From an uncultured Lachnotalea sp. (GTDB taxonomy: Bacteria; Bacillota; Clostridia; Lachnospirales; Lachnospiraceae), in assembly GCA_947066815.1 (NCBI GenBank), contig CAMSZT010000023.1, positions 1-50,709 of the forward strand: a DNA stretch of 50,709 nucleotides, written 5' to 3'. This document shows, piece by piece, positions 7,517-16,297 of the stretch (positions are counted from its first letter, which is position 1; each line of letters starts with the position of its first letter). The notes beneath the pieces were generated by a model, which made no database searches, had not been told where the DNA came from, and worked only from the letters and a program-made list of their open reading frames with translations. The translations under genes and the position numbers were made by a program.

Positions 7517-9058
7517 ATGAGTAAAAAACCTACAGTGCTGATGATCCTCGACGGTTATGGACTCAATGAGAGGCACGACGGAAATGCCGTCTATGAGGCG
7601 AAGACTCCGGTCATGGATAAGCTGATGGCGGAATGCCCCTTTGTGAAGGGGAATGCCAGCGGTATGGCCGTAGGGCTTCCGGAAGGGCAGATGGGGAATT
7701 CCGAGGTGGGCCATCTCAATATGGGTGCGGGGCGCATCGTGTACCAGGAGCTGACCCGGATCACCAAGGAGATCCAGGATGGGGAGTTCTTTCAAAATGC
7801 GGCATTTAAGGAGGCCGTGGCAAACTGTAAAAAGAATGATTCCTCTCTCCACCTATACGGGCTGGTGTCCGACGGCGGCGTCCACAGCCACAACACCCAT
7901 ATCTACGGCCTGTTGGAGCTGGCAAAGAGGGAGGGGCTTTCCAAGGTTTATGTCCACTGCTTTTTAGACGGCCGTGACACCCCTCCCACATCCGGGAAAG
8001 GATATGTAGCCGAGCTGGTGGAGAAGATGAAGGAGATCGGCGTGGGGAAGGTGGCTTCCGTGAGCGGGCGCTACTACGCCATGGACCGGGACAACCGCTG
8101 GGACCGGGTGGAGCTTTCTTACCGGGCGCTCACGAGGGGCGAGGGAAAGACGGCGGCCGATCCGGTGGAGCTGATCCAGGCGTCCTACGACGGGGGCGTC
8201 AACGATGAGTTCGTGGTGCCCACGGTGGTGATGGAAAACGGCGCTCCCGTGGCGACCATAAAGGACGGCGACTCCATTATCTTCTATAACTTCCGCCCCG
8301 ACCGGGCCAGGGAGCTGACCCGGGTGTTCTGCGCCGACGAGTTCGACGGCTTTGACCGGGGAGAGAGGGTGAAGACCACCTATGTGTGCTTCACGGAGTA
8401 CGACGTGACCATTCCCAACAAGCTGGTGTCCTTCCACAAGGTGGAGATCACCAACACCTTCGGAGAGTTCCTGGCGGCCCACGGCATGACCCAGGCCAGG
8501 ATCGCCGAGACGGAGAAATATGCCCACGTGACCTTCTTCTTCAACGGCGGCGTGGAGGAGCCCAATGTAGGTGAGGACCGGATCCTGGTCAAATCCCCCA
8601 AGGTGGCGACCTACGACTTAAAGCCGGAGATGAGCGCCTACGAGGTCTGCGATAAGCTGGTGGAGGCCGTTAAGTCCGGGAAATACGATGTGATCATCAT
8701 TAATTTCGCCAATCCCGACATGGTGGGACACACCGGCGTGGAGAACGCGGCCATCCAGGCGGTGGAAGCGGTGGACGTCTGCGTGGGAAGAGCCGTGGAG
8801 GCAGTGAAGGAGACAGGCGGCCAGATGTTCCTCTGCGCGGATCACGGAAATGCGGAACAGCTCATCGACTATGTCCACGGCGGAAGCTTCACGGCCCACA
8901 CCACCAATCCGGTGCCCTTCATCCTGATCAACTATGACAGGGATTATACTTTGAGGGAGGGCGGCTGCCTGGCGGATATCGCTCCGACCCTGATCGAGAT
9001 GATGGGGATGGAGCAGCCGAAGGAGATGAGCGGGAAGTCGCTGCTTGTGAGAAAATAG
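7517..9058 (+). CDS. gpmI: Cofactor-independent phosphoglycerate mutase
   Basis: A 513-residue protein, the usual length of iPGM, converting 3-phosphoglycerate to 2-phosphoglycerate in the cytosol. LMILDGYG (8-15) and MGNSEVGHLNMGAGR carry the Mn ligands and the phosphoserine Ser62. DGRDTPP, GRYYAMDRDNRWDR, FRPDRARE, NPDMVGHTG and ADHGNAE complete the two-metal alkaline-phosphatase-like site. The ATG at 7517 follows AAAGGAG; a TTG at 7466 would add 17 residues not seen in the family. It has its own promoter and a shared terminator with the convergent sugar kinase. It is apart from the gap-pgk-tpiA operon in the same window. Confidence 0.98.
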   Translation: MSKKPTVLMILDGYGLNERHDGNAVYEAKTPVMDKLMAECPFVKGNASGMAVGLPEGQMGNSEVGHLNMGAGRIVYQELTRITKEIQDGEFFQNAAFKEAVANCKKNDSSLHLYGLVSDGGVHSHNTHIYGLLELAKREGLSKVYVHCFLDGRDTPPTSGKGYVAELVEKMKEIGVGKVASVSGRYYAMDRDNRWDRVELSYRALTRGEGKTAADPVELIQASYDGGVNDEFVVPTVVMENGAPVATIKDGDSIIFYNFRPDRARELTRVFCADEFDGFDRGERVKTTYVCFTEYDVTIPNKLVSFHKVEITNTFGEFLAAHGMTQARIAETEKYAHVTFFFNGGVEEPNVGEDRILVKSPKVATYDLKPEMSAYEVCDKLVEAVKSGKYDVIIINFANPDMVGHTGVENAAIQAVEAVDVCVGRAVEAVKETGGQMFLCADHGNAEQLIDYVHGGSFTAHTTNPVPFILINYDRDYTLREGGCLADIAPTLIEMMGMEQPKEMSGKSLLVRK

Positions 9059-9090
9059 GAAAACGCTGATCAAAGCGTTTCCTTAGATAC

Positions 9091-9134
9091 GAAAAGAAAA
9101 AGGATCCTGCACCGGCAGGGCCCTTTTTCTTTTC
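9091..9134. terminator. Bidirectional terminator between gpmI and the sugar kinase
   Basis: GAAAAGAAAAAGG and CCTTTTTCTTTTC form matching outer arms, with an inner GCAC-rich hairpin. The A/T-rich arms give a U tract on either strand. A second small stem (CGCTGATCAAAGCG, 9064-9077) sits just before it. Confidence 0.8.
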
Positions 9135-9144
9135 GTTGTACGAT

Positions 9145-10083
9145 TTACAGGGAAAAGACGGACACTTCCTTCACCAGTTCCTCCACCAGCGCACCCACCG
9201 GCGGCTTGGTGCCGAGAGTGGTGCAGGCCCCTGCCGAGGCGGCGATAGAGAGCTTCGCGCAGTCCACGAAAGGAATATCGCTGTCCAGACCATGGGCCAG
9301 GGCGGCCACCATGGCGTCTCCGGCCCCCACGGTTGAGTGGGCCTGGACCTGGATCCCGTTTACCTTAAAGCATTTGGCGTCATGGGGGATGAAAAGGGCT
9401 CCCTTCTGCCCGCAGGAAATGGCGACGGTGTGGATCCCGCGGTGCAGAAGCTCACGGCCAAGATCCGTAAGGGTCGCTTCGGAAACTTCGCCCTCCAGGC
9501 CGAAATAATCTGCGATCTCATAGGCGTTGGGCTTCACCAGATAAGGTTTTGCCTTGACGGCTTCGGCAAACAGCTCGCCGGAAGCATCCACAAAAACGGT
9601 AGCCTGGCGTTTTTTCAGTTTCCGGGTAAAATAACCGTAGATCTCTTTGTCCATGGTGGCGGGCACGCTGCCGGAAAATACGAAGATGGAAGAGGGGCCG
9701 GCAAAGGCATCCAGAGTCCTGGCCAGCTTCTCGATATCACCCGAGGTGACGGTGGGGCCCGGCTCGTTGAATTCGGTCACGAAGCCGTCCTTTGTCACGT
9801 CCACTACCTTGACGTTGGTGCGGGTCTCCCCCTCGATATGTACGAACTGATGGCGGATCTCCAGCTGGTTTAACGCATGTTCGATCATCCTCCCGGCGCT
9901 TCCCCCCAGAAAGCCGGTCGCGATGGTCTCGCCGCCCAGGGCCTGGACGGTCTTGGAAACATTGATACCCTTTCCCCCGGCGTCCTGAATGACTTTTGTG
10001 ACCCGGTGGACGGCGCCGCCTGTAAAATTTTCCACGTCCAGGGTCTTGTCTATGGCCGGATTCATTGTGACTGTAATGATCAT
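9145..10083 (-). CDS. 1-phosphofructokinase family sugar kinase (PfkB fold)
   Basis: A 312-residue ribokinase-fold kinase. It starts MIITVTMNPAIDKT, typical of the FruK/LacC branch. PfkB signature 1 is GGKGINVSKTVQALGG and signature 2 is STVGAGDAMVAALAHGL, with the GAGD anion hole and catalytic Asp. It phosphorylates a phosphorylated hexose, most likely fructose 1-phosphate or tagatose 6-phosphate. No fructose PTS or DeoR gene is adjacent, so the substrate stays open. The ATG at 10083 is preferred over TTG at 10095 because GGAGG lies between them. It is monocistronic, convergent with gpmI and divergent from the NifU-like gene. Confidence 0.88.
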   Translation of the reverse strand: MIITVTMNPAIDKTLDVENFTGGAVHRVTKVIQDAGGKGINVSKTVQALGGETIATGFLGGSAGRMIEHALNQLEIRHQFVHIEGETRTNVKVVDVTKDGFVTEFNEPGPTVTSGDIEKLARTLDAFAGPSSIFVFSGSVPATMDKEIYGYFTRKLKKRQATVFVDASGELFAEAVKAKPYLVKPNAYEIADYFGLEGEVSEATLTDLGRELLHRGIHTVAISCGQKGALFIPHDAKCFKVNGIQVQAHSTVGAGDAMVAALAHGLDSDIPFVDCAKLSIAASAGACTTLGTKPPVGALVEELVKEVSVFSL

Positions 10084-10293
10084 ACCTACCTCCAAAGCTT
10101 GTCCGAAAACTCTTTGTTTTTATTTTAACATATTTCACAAAAATGGGGAAGCATAAGTTGTGATTTTATGCAAAATTAAGAAAATGCCGATGTGGAGATT
10201 TTCGAAAAAAAAGCTCTGGACGAACCCGCCATTTTGTGAGAAAATAAGACAGAGTATGGTACTGAATCTTTATATTCTGAAAGGAGTCTTAAC

Positions 10294-10986
10294 ATGATTT
10301 ATTCACATGAAGTAGAGAAGATGTGTACAGTAGCCCAGGGCGTGGCCCATGGCGCCGCTCCGATCCCGGAGGAGGCCAAATGGGTGCAGGCGAAGGAGGT
10401 TGCCGACATTTCCGGCCTGACCCACGGCATCGGTTGGTGCGCTCCTCAGCAGGGCGCCTGCAAGCTGACCCTGAACGTCAAGGAGGGGATCATCCAGGAG
10501 GCTCTGGTGGAGACCATCGGATGTTCCGGCATGACCCATTCCGCGGCCATGGCTTCCGAGATCCTGCCCGGCAGGACGGTCCTGGAAGCGCTGAACACAG
10601 ACCTGGTATGTGATGCCATCAATACGGCCATGAGAGAGTTGTTCCTTCAGATTGTATACGGCAGAAGCCAGAGCGCATTTTCCGAGGACGGACTTCCGAT
10701 CGGCGCCGGCCTTGAGGATCTGGGCAAGGGTCTTCGTTCTCAGGTGGGTACCATGTACGGCACCTTGAAGAAGGGTCCCCGTTACCTGGAGATGGCAGAG
10801 GGCTATGTGACCGGGATCGCTCTGGACGAGGACGACCAGATCATCGGCTATCAGTTCGTGAGCCTTGGAAAGATGACCGATTTTATCAAGAAGGGCGACG
10901 ATCCCAACACCGCGTGGGAGAAGGCAAAGGGACAGTACGGCCGTGTTGCCGACGCTGCGAAGATCATCGATCCCAGACAGGAATAG
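10294..10986 (+). CDS. IscU/NifU-like iron-sulfur scaffold homologue
   Basis: A 230-residue protein annotated in relatives as an iron-sulfur assembly scaffold. The central region resembles the NifU N-terminal fold with cysteines Cys49 (GIGWCAP), Cys56 (QGACKLTL), Cys76 (TIGCSGMTHSAA) and Cys105. It is longer than IscU (about 130 residues): extra N-terminal and C-terminal parts (MYGTLKKGPRY, GYQFVSLGKM) are not in classical scaffolds. AAAGGAG precedes the ATG. It is directly followed, after 65 bases, by a GGGtGRT-family gene, which suggests a two-gene operon. No cysteine desulfurase or SUF gene is near. The exact function is unknown; a specialised Fe-S or metal centre carrier is inferred. Confidence 0.75.
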   Translation: MIYSHEVEKMCTVAQGVAHGAAPIPEEAKWVQAKEVADISGLTHGIGWCAPQQGACKLTLNVKEGIIQEALVETIGCSGMTHSAAMASEILPGRTVLEALNTDLVCDAINTAMRELFLQIVYGRSQSAFSEDGLPIGAGLEDLGKGLRSQVGTMYGTLKKGPRYLEMAEGYVTGIALDEDDQIIGYQFVSLGKMTDFIKKGDDPNTAWEKAKGQYGRVADAAKIIDPRQE

Positions 10987-11051
10987 ACGATAACCGGCAG
11001 TGGATCTAAACGATACATAAATTGAATTAAATTTAGGAGGAATCGGATAAA

Positions 11052-12062
11052 ATGGCTTTATTTGAATCATATGAGAGAAGAGAGAAACAGATTCTTGCTG
11101 TTTTGAAGGAGTATGGGATTGGTTCCATCGAGGAGGCCGGCGAGATCACAAAGGCGGCCGGCCTGGACGTTTACAAGATGGTGGAGGGCATCCAGCCCAT
11201 CTGTTTTGAAAATGCGAAGTGGGCTTACACCGTGGGCGCCGCCATCGCCATCAAGAAGGGCTGTAAGAGGGCGGCGGACGCCGCCGCGGCCATCGGCGAG
11301 GGCCTTCAGGCCTTCTGCATCCCCGGTTCCGTTGCCGATACCCGCAAGGTAGGCCTCGGACACGGCAACCTGGGCAAGATGCTCTTAGAGGAGGAGACCG
11401 AGTGCTTCTGCTTCCTGGCCGGCCATGAGTCCTTTGCGGCGGCGGAGGGCGCCATCGGCATCGCCGAGAAGGCCAACAAGGTCCGCCAGAAGCCGCTCCG
11501 CGTTATCCTGAACGGCCTCGGCAAGGATGCCGCCCAGATCATCTCCAGGATCAACGGCTTTACCTACGTGGAGACCGAGTACGATCCCTACACCAACGAG
11601 GTGAAGGAAGTCTTCCGCAAATCCTACTCCGAGGGACTCCGTGCGAAGGTCAACTGCTACGGCGCCAACAGCGTGCCCGAGGGCGTGGCCATCATGTGGA
11701 AGGAGGCTGTAGACGTCTCCATCACCGGCAACTCCACCAACCCCACCAGATTCCAGCACCCCGTGGCGGGAACCTACAAGAAGGAGCGGAATGAAGCCGG
11801 CAAGAAGTACTTCTCCGTGGCTTCCGGCGGCGGCACCGGACGCACCCTGCATCCCGACAACATGGCGGCGGGCCCTGCTTCCTATGGCATGACCGATACC
11901 CTGGGCCGCATGCACTCGGATGCCCAGTTCGCAGGCTCCTCCTCCGTGCCCGCCCACGTGGAGATGATGGGCCTCATCGGCGCCGGCAACAACCCCATGG
12001 TCGGCATGACCGTGGCCGTGGCCGTTTCCATCGAGGAAGCGGCGAAGGCCGGGAAGTTCTAA
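11052..12062 (+). CDS. GGGtGRT-family protein of unknown function
   Basis: A 336-residue protein named in databases only by its motif, here GGGTGRTLHPDNMA (about residues 257-270). Other distinctive parts are GHGNLGKMLLEEETECFCFLAGHESFAAAEGAIGIAEKA and FVETEYDPYTNEVKEVF-like segments (here YVETEYDPY). Gly-rich loops suggest nucleotide or phosphate binding, but no known fold is obvious. TAGGAGG lies before the ATG. It pairs with the preceding NifU-like gene and is closed by a strong terminator, so the two probably act together. Codon use here is strongly biased toward C/G-ending codons, as in highly expressed genes of this window such as hyd and tpi. Confidence 0.8.
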   Translation: MALFESYERREKQILAVLKEYGIGSIEEAGEITKAAGLDVYKMVEGIQPICFENAKWAYTVGAAIAIKKGCKRAADAAAAIGEGLQAFCIPGSVADTRKVGLGHGNLGKMLLEEETECFCFLAGHESFAAAEGAIGIAEKANKVRQKPLRVILNGLGKDAAQIISRINGFTYVETEYDPYTNEVKEVFRKSYSEGLRAKVNCYGANSVPEGVAIMWKEAVDVSITGNSTNPTRFQHPVAGTYKKERNEAGKKYFSVASGGGTGRTLHPDNMAAGPASYGMTDTLGRMHSDAQFAGSSSVPAHVEMMGLIGAGNNPMVGMTVAVAVSIEEAAKAGKF

Positions 12063-12085
12063 GGATATCTTGTCTGTATAAGAAC

Positions 12086-12130
12086 CCGCAGCCCCTGAAA
12101 AGCAAGCAGTTTCAGGGGCTGCGGTTTTTT
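12086..12130 (+). terminator. Strong terminator after the GGGtGRT gene
   Basis: A perfect 15-bp stem, CCGCAGCCCCTGAAA with TTTCAGGGGCTGCGG, around a nine-base loop, followed by TTTTTT. Confidence 0.95.
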
Positions 12131-12166
12131 GGGAAGAAACCGGTAAAGGGGGCAGCAGGCCAGATA

Positions 12167-13486
12167 TCAGGTACGGGAAACAGGAAGGCGGAATTCGAAG
12201 GTACAGCCGCCTCCCGGTGTGTCGAAAAAGGTGAGGATCCCGTGGTGTTTCTCTATGATCTCCTTTGCGATGCTGAGGCCAAGGCCGAAATGGTTTCGGT
12301 CGGTGCGGGAGGCGTCGCCGCAGAAAAAGCGCTCAAATACCCGTTCCCTCTGCCCTGCCGGGATCCCGGGACCGTGGTCGATGACAGAACAGGCAAACAT
12401 GTCTCCTTTCCGGGATTTTAGCACGGAGGCTTTCAGCGTGACCGGGGAGCCGGCCGGGGAATGGTCCAGGGCGTTGTCCAGGAGGATCCGCAGGACCTGT
12501 CCGATGCGCTCTCCGTCGCAGAACACTTTGGGACAGCAGTCCTCTCCGGTGTCCAGATGGAGATTGATCTCCTTTTTCCGGCAGGCGGGCAGGAAGGCCT
12601 CCCAGGTTTCAATGAGGAGCGTGTCCATGTCTGTCTCTTTCTGTTCGATCCGAAAGCTGCCTGCATCCGTCGCCGCCAGAGTGAGCAGGGAGCCGATAAG
12701 GGTTGTCATATGCCCGCACTCTTCCAAGATAACAGCCCGCTCCCGTCCGCAGGTTTCCTCTCCGTTTTCGTCCGCAGGCTTCATGGCTTCCGCGTTGGCC
12801 TGGATCACCGCAAGAGGCGTTTTTAATTCGTGGGAGGCGGCGGCAATGAATTCCTTCTGGCTTTTCATGGCCGCTTCCACCGGGAGCAGGGTCCTCTGGA
12901 TCAGAAAGCGGCTCATACCGTACATGACGGCAAAGGCAAGGAGCCAGAGGAGGGGATAGAGGCGGCATTCCTCCCGCAGGATGTCTAGAAGGGCGGCGCA
13001 GGGATAAATGAGGATCAAGACATAATCTCCGGAGCCGGAACCGTCCAGACGAAGCTCGATGCCGTAATAGATTTCGGAATGGTTTCCGGTGAGCCGGTGG
13101 GTAGTTCGGTTGAAAACGTCCCCCGCCCGGTGGGCCGGGGTGACCGCCTCCGTCCCTGTGACTTTGGAGCCGGAGAGGAGCTGTTCCTTCAGGACGGCGA
13201 GGGGTGTCGGGAAACACTCCGGCCCCGCCTGTTCGTTTTGACCGTCCGACAGGAAAAGCCAGGTGCGGGATTCCAGGGCCTGGGAGCAGAGGTCCTCCCA
13301 GGCCGGGCTCTCCTCCTGCAGAAGCTCTTCGGAGAAGCCGTCCGCCAGACGGATGGCCAGGGAGAGCTCGGTCTCCCTCCATTTTTTGACTGCGTTTCCC
13401 GCAAAAATAAGAAAAAGGACCGTAAAGGCCAGCATGGTGAAAAAGAGAAACAGGCGGGTCAGCGTCCGGCGCAGCTTGACGGTCAT
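12167..13486 (-). CDS. Sensor histidine kinase
   Basis: A 439-residue membrane kinase. Transmembrane helices lie at about 10-32 and 177-197, with an extracellular sensor loop of about 140 residues that shows no family I recognise. The HisKA box AAASHELKTPLAVIQ places the phosphoacceptor at His219. ATP-binding boxes follow: N box LLDNALDHS, G1 DHGPGIP, F ERFF, and G2 FGLGLSIAKEI. Its start overlaps the response regulator stop by four bases, so both are made from one mRNA. The pair is divergent from a lipoprotein-ABC operon with a matching direct-repeat operator. The large extracellular loop makes it unlike BceS-type intramembrane sensors. Confidence 0.95.
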   Translation of the reverse strand: MTVKLRRTLTRLFLFFTMLAFTVLFLIFAGNAVKKWRETELSLAIRLADGFSEELLQEESPAWEDLCSQALESRTWLFLSDGQNEQAGPECFPTPLAVLKEQLLSGSKVTGTEAVTPAHRAGDVFNRTTHRLTGNHSEIYYGIELRLDGSGSGDYVLILIYPCAALLDILREECRLYPLLWLLAFAVMYGMSRFLIQRTLLPVEAAMKSQKEFIAAASHELKTPLAVIQANAEAMKPADENGEETCGRERAVILEECGHMTTLIGSLLTLAATDAGSFRIEQKETDMDTLLIETWEAFLPACRKKEINLHLDTGEDCCPKVFCDGERIGQVLRILLDNALDHSPAGSPVTLKASVLKSRKGDMFACSVIDHGPGIPAGQRERVFERFFCGDASRTDRNHFGLGLSIAKEIIEKHHGILTFFDTPGGGCTFEFRLPVSRT

Positions 13487-14169
13487 GGCGTTTCCTCCAG
13501 CCGGTAACCGGCGCCGTAGACGGTGCGGATCTTGGCGGCGCAGCCGAGGCTTTTCAACCGTTTCCGCAGGAAATGGATGTAGTTATCTACGTTTCCAGCC
13601 TCGACCTCGGAGGAGCCGCCCCAGACCTTCCAGAGCAGCTCCTCCCTGCTGTGGGTCCGCTCAGGGTCCTTCATGAGGACCTGCATGAGCTCCGATTCCT
13701 TTCCGGTGAGGGAGACGGCGTGGGTCTTCCAGGTCAGCCGGCGCCGCTCCACATCCAGCGTCAGCCCGAAGGCGGAGATCCAGGAAGCGGCGGCCATCTC
13801 TGCCGGCCGGCGGACCAGGGCCCGGATCCTGGCGGACAGCTCCTTCATATGGAAGGGCTTGACCAGATAATCATCCGCCCCGCAGTCCAGCCCGTCGATC
13901 TTGTCCTCCAGCTCCGAAAGCCCGGTGATCATGAGCACCGGGGTCCAGATCCGTTTCTGTCTTATGGCCTTCAAGACCGTCAGGCCGTCGATGACGGGGA
14001 GCATCCGGTCCAGCAGGATCACATCATAAGAAAACTCCCCATGCAGGGCAAAGAGGAGCGCCTGCTCCCCGTCCGGACAGCAGTCCGCCAGATGCCCCTC
14101 CTTTTTCAGATGGCCTGCGATGGCCTCCGCCAGGTTCTTGTCATCCTCCACCAGTAAAATCCGCATCAT
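13483..14169 (-). CDS. OmpR/PhoB-family response regulator
   Basis: A 228-residue regulator. The receiver domain (1-120) has VEDD acidic pocket, phospho-acceptor Asp54 (ILLDRMLP), Thr/Ser at ITG and Lys104 (YLVKPFHMK). Residues 130-225 form the winged-helix DNA-binding domain (LTGKESELMQVLM, VDNYIHFLRKRLKS, IRTVYGAGYRLE). The ATG at 14169 has GGGAGG seven bases upstream; the frame extends to 14334 but without homology. It is first gene of the regulator-kinase operon. Likely targets are the divergent lipoprotein/ABC genes through 11-bp repeats at 14396-14440. Confidence 0.95.
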   Translation of the reverse strand: MMRILLVEDDKNLAEAIAGHLKKEGHLADCCPDGEQALLFALHGEFSYDVILLDRMLPVIDGLTVLKAIRQKRIWTPVLMITGLSELEDKIDGLDCGADDYLVKPFHMKELSARIRALVRRPAEMAAASWISAFGLTLDVERRRLTWKTHAVSLTGKESELMQVLMKDPERTHSREELLWKVWGGSSEVEAGNVDNYIHFLRKRLKSLGCAAKIRTVYGAGYRLEETP

Positions 14170-14282
14170 GTATACACCTCCCGCTTTGTCTTGGGTTTCC
14201 GCTTTTTCAGGTCCGCAGGATACAACACGGAAGGAAATCAGTTCTTTTCCCCCGGACACCGGTCTCGTTTCCTGTGGAACCA

Positions 14283-14362
14283 GGAAAAAGCAGTCTTTTC
14301 TTATCAGCAGATGCCCGGCGCCGTCCGACAACACCTCAATTATAGAAAAGACTGCTTTTTCC
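14283..14362. repeat. Perfect 18-bp inverted repeat between divergent operons
   Basis: GGAAAAAGCAGTCTTTTC (14283-14300) and its exact complement (14345-14362) flank a 44-base loop in the gap between the response regulator and the lipoprotein gene. It lies upstream of both starts. No long T run follows, apart from those inside the arms. It could be a terminator-like barrier, a leader hairpin of the regulator mRNA, or a small mobile palindrome. Confidence 0.75.
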
Positions 14363-14395
14363 GTGTTGCCTTTTCTCTATGATAGCAGGAAATTC

Positions 14396-14470
14396 TCTAA
14401 AAATCCTTTAAAAATCCCCGCCATTTCTCTTAAATTTTCCAGGACTTTTCAACTTCTTTTCCCGTATAAT
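14396..14470 (+). promoter_or_regulatory. Lipoprotein-ABC promoter with OmpR-type direct repeats
   Basis: TCTAAAAATCC (14396-14406) and TTTAAAAATCC (14407-14417) are adjacent 11-base repeats, and a weaker TCTTAAATTTTCC begins at 14428, about two helical turns after the first. Such spacing is typical of OmpR-family response regulator sites. A consensus -10 TATAAT lies at 14465-14470; the -35 region (GGACTT, 14442-14447) is poor, which fits an activated promoter. Confidence 0.55.
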
Positions 14471-14517
14471 CCCGTCAGAGATCAAAATTCCATGATCTCG
14501 GAAAGGAGAGAAGATCG

Positions 14518-15075
14518 ATGAGACGCAGATTACTTTTGGCAGTCCTTGTCACGGCGGTTCTTGGAATGTGTTGGGGCTGCGGCGAGGGAGCGGGAGAAAA
14601 GGGAACGAAAGGGGAAACGGGAGGCCCTGACCTTTCGGGGACCGGCGGTGGGACCGCAGCGACCCTCGGTGGGGGGAAGGACATTTCAGGAAACCCGGCG
14701 GACTCTTCCGGAAACCCGGTGGATGCCGATCTGCTTTTGGAGCGGGCGGACCTGGTCGGGTCGGTAGCAGAATTTTCCGGGGACGGGTGCAGCCTCATTC
14801 CCGTCCATTCGGAGGAGGCCGGGGACGGTGGCGGGCTCGCCTGGTCGGCGGCGGAAGGCTACGAGGAGGATACGGAAAAGATAAAGGTGTCTTACGGGCC
14901 GGATTGTACCTTCCAGATCGCAGAGGTTGACATCCTGACGGCGGGGGCCTCCTATCGGGCCGCTTCCGTAGAGGATGTGAAGAAGCAGACGGAGCTGGTC
15001 CTCTACGGGACTTACGAGAAGGACGGGAGCCTGACGGCGGAGAGGGTATACATTTACCGGAGAACGGAGGGATGA
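14518..15075 (+). CDS. Small lipoprotein of an ABC export-type operon
   Basis: A 185-residue protein with a basic, hydrophobic signal and a lipobox with two candidate cysteines, Cys18 (VLGMC) or Cys21 (CWGC). Residues 22-70 are Gly/Thr/Ser-rich and probably a flexible spacer. The rest (IKVSYGPDCTFQIAEVDILT... VLYGTYEKDGSLTAERVYIYRR) is a small beta-rich domain I cannot assign. GGAGAGAAG precedes the ATG. One base separates its stop from the first FtsX permease start, so it belongs to the transporter. It may be a substrate-binding or sensor lipoprotein. Confidence 0.75.
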   Translation: MRRRLLLAVLVTAVLGMCWGCGEGAGEKGTKGETGGPDLSGTGGGTAATLGGGKDISGNPADSSGNPVDADLLLERADLVGSVAEFSGDGCSLIPVHSEEAGDGGGLAWSAAEGYEEDTEKIKVSYGPDCTFQIAEVDILTAGASYRAASVEDVKKQTELVLYGTYEKDGSLTAERVYIYRRTEG

Positions 15076-15076
15076 G

Positions 15077-16297
15077 ATGAGCTTTTGGCAGAGAGGCTTC
15101 CGCTATCTCTGGCGGAAGAAGGGAAAGAGCCTCACGCTCTTTGGCATTTTCGTGGTCGTGAGCACGCTGCTTTTGGTGTCTTTTGTCATTCTGCAGACGG
15201 CTAAGGAGGCCGGACAGAGAATGCGGGAAAAGACCGGCTCCAAGATCCTGATACAGACGAAGGACGGGAGGGGCGGCATTTCGGAGGAAACGCTTTTGCG
15301 GATCGGGACACTCCCGGAGGTCTCCAGGATGAACCGGACCAGGGACCATTTGGCCTGTCCCTCCGGGTTCGCTCCCCTGACGAAGGCAGCGTCGGAGGAG
15401 CCGGAAAACCGGATGGTCACCCTGCGGGCCATGGACGATACGGAGGAGGACGGACTGTTTGCGGAAGAGAAATACCGGCTCCTGGAGGGGGTTCCCATTG
15501 ACCGGGACACCCGGCACGGGCTTCTGGTGGACTCCCTTCTGGCGGAGGCCAACGGGCTGTCGGTGGGGGACGAACTGAGCTTTGAGACGGAGGAGGGGAA
15601 AAGGGCCTCCGGCCGGATCGTGGGCATTTTCTTCTCCGGCATGGAGCGCAGACAGGATGATTCCGTGTTTTCCGCCTACCGGATCGAGAATCAGGTCTTC
15701 ACGGACCAGGAGCTTTTTGAGGAATTGTTCGGCGGACAGGAATACGCTTCCGTCTCTGTCTACGGCCGGTCTCCGGAGCGGCTGGAGGAATTGCACGGGG
15801 AGCTTGAAGGAATCGTGGGGGAGGAAGTGGAGCTTTCCACCTCCGACACCCTCTACGAACGGCTGAAAGCCCCTCTGCAGCAGGTAATCTCCGTGACGAC
15901 GCTGCTCCTCGCCCTCACCGTTGTGACGGCGGCCGTGGTGGTGTCCCTGCTTCTTAGCATGTGGATGCGGACCAGGCAGAAGGAGTTTGCCGTGTTTTTG
16001 AGCCTCGGAAGCCCCAAAAGGGACATCCTGTTCCAGACCTTCACGGAGGCAGCCCTGCTGTTCCTCCTGTCGGTCCTCCTAGCCGCCTGCCTTGCGAGGA
16101 TTTTGGCGGGAAGGGCTTTTCCGGTCCTGTTTGCCTCCGGAGAGCTGGGAGCGCTGGCGGCGGCCAAAGTGGAGGGGAGGCACCTGGCCGCCCTGCTCCT
16201 CTTCGGGGGAGCACTGGTCTTAGGCTCGGCGGGGATCGCCGCCCTACCCTCCCTCAAAAACAATCCGAGGGACATTTTATCGAGAATGGAGGAATGA
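15077..16297 (+). CDS. FtsX-like ABC transporter permease (first)
   Basis: A 406-residue permease. A basic N terminus and TM1 (about 20-42) are followed by a large extracellular MacB-core-like domain (about 45-265), then three helices (about 270-300, 320-345, 370-395) forming the FtsX domain. The layout is that of MacB/LolC type VII transporters, which move substrates mechanically across or out of the outer leaflet. It begins one base after the lipoprotein stop and overlaps nothing downstream except a near-abutting second permease. The two permeases probably form a heterodimer with the ATPase at 17784. Confidence 0.9.
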   Translation: MSFWQRGFRYLWRKKGKSLTLFGIFVVVSTLLLVSFVILQTAKEAGQRMREKTGSKILIQTKDGRGGISEETLLRIGTLPEVSRMNRTRDHLACPSGFAPLTKAASEEPENRMVTLRAMDDTEEDGLFAEEKYRLLEGVPIDRDTRHGLLVDSLLAEANGLSVGDELSFETEEGKRASGRIVGIFFSGMERRQDDSVFSAYRIENQVFTDQELFEELFGGQEYASVSVYGRSPERLEELHGELEGIVGEEVELSTSDTLYERLKAPLQQVISVTTLLLALTVVTAAVVVSLLLSMWMRTRQKEFAVFLSLGSPKRDILFQTFTEAALLFLLSVLLAACLARILAGRAFPVLFASGELGALAAAKVEGRHLAALLLFGGALVLGSAGIAALPSLKNNPRDILSRMEE

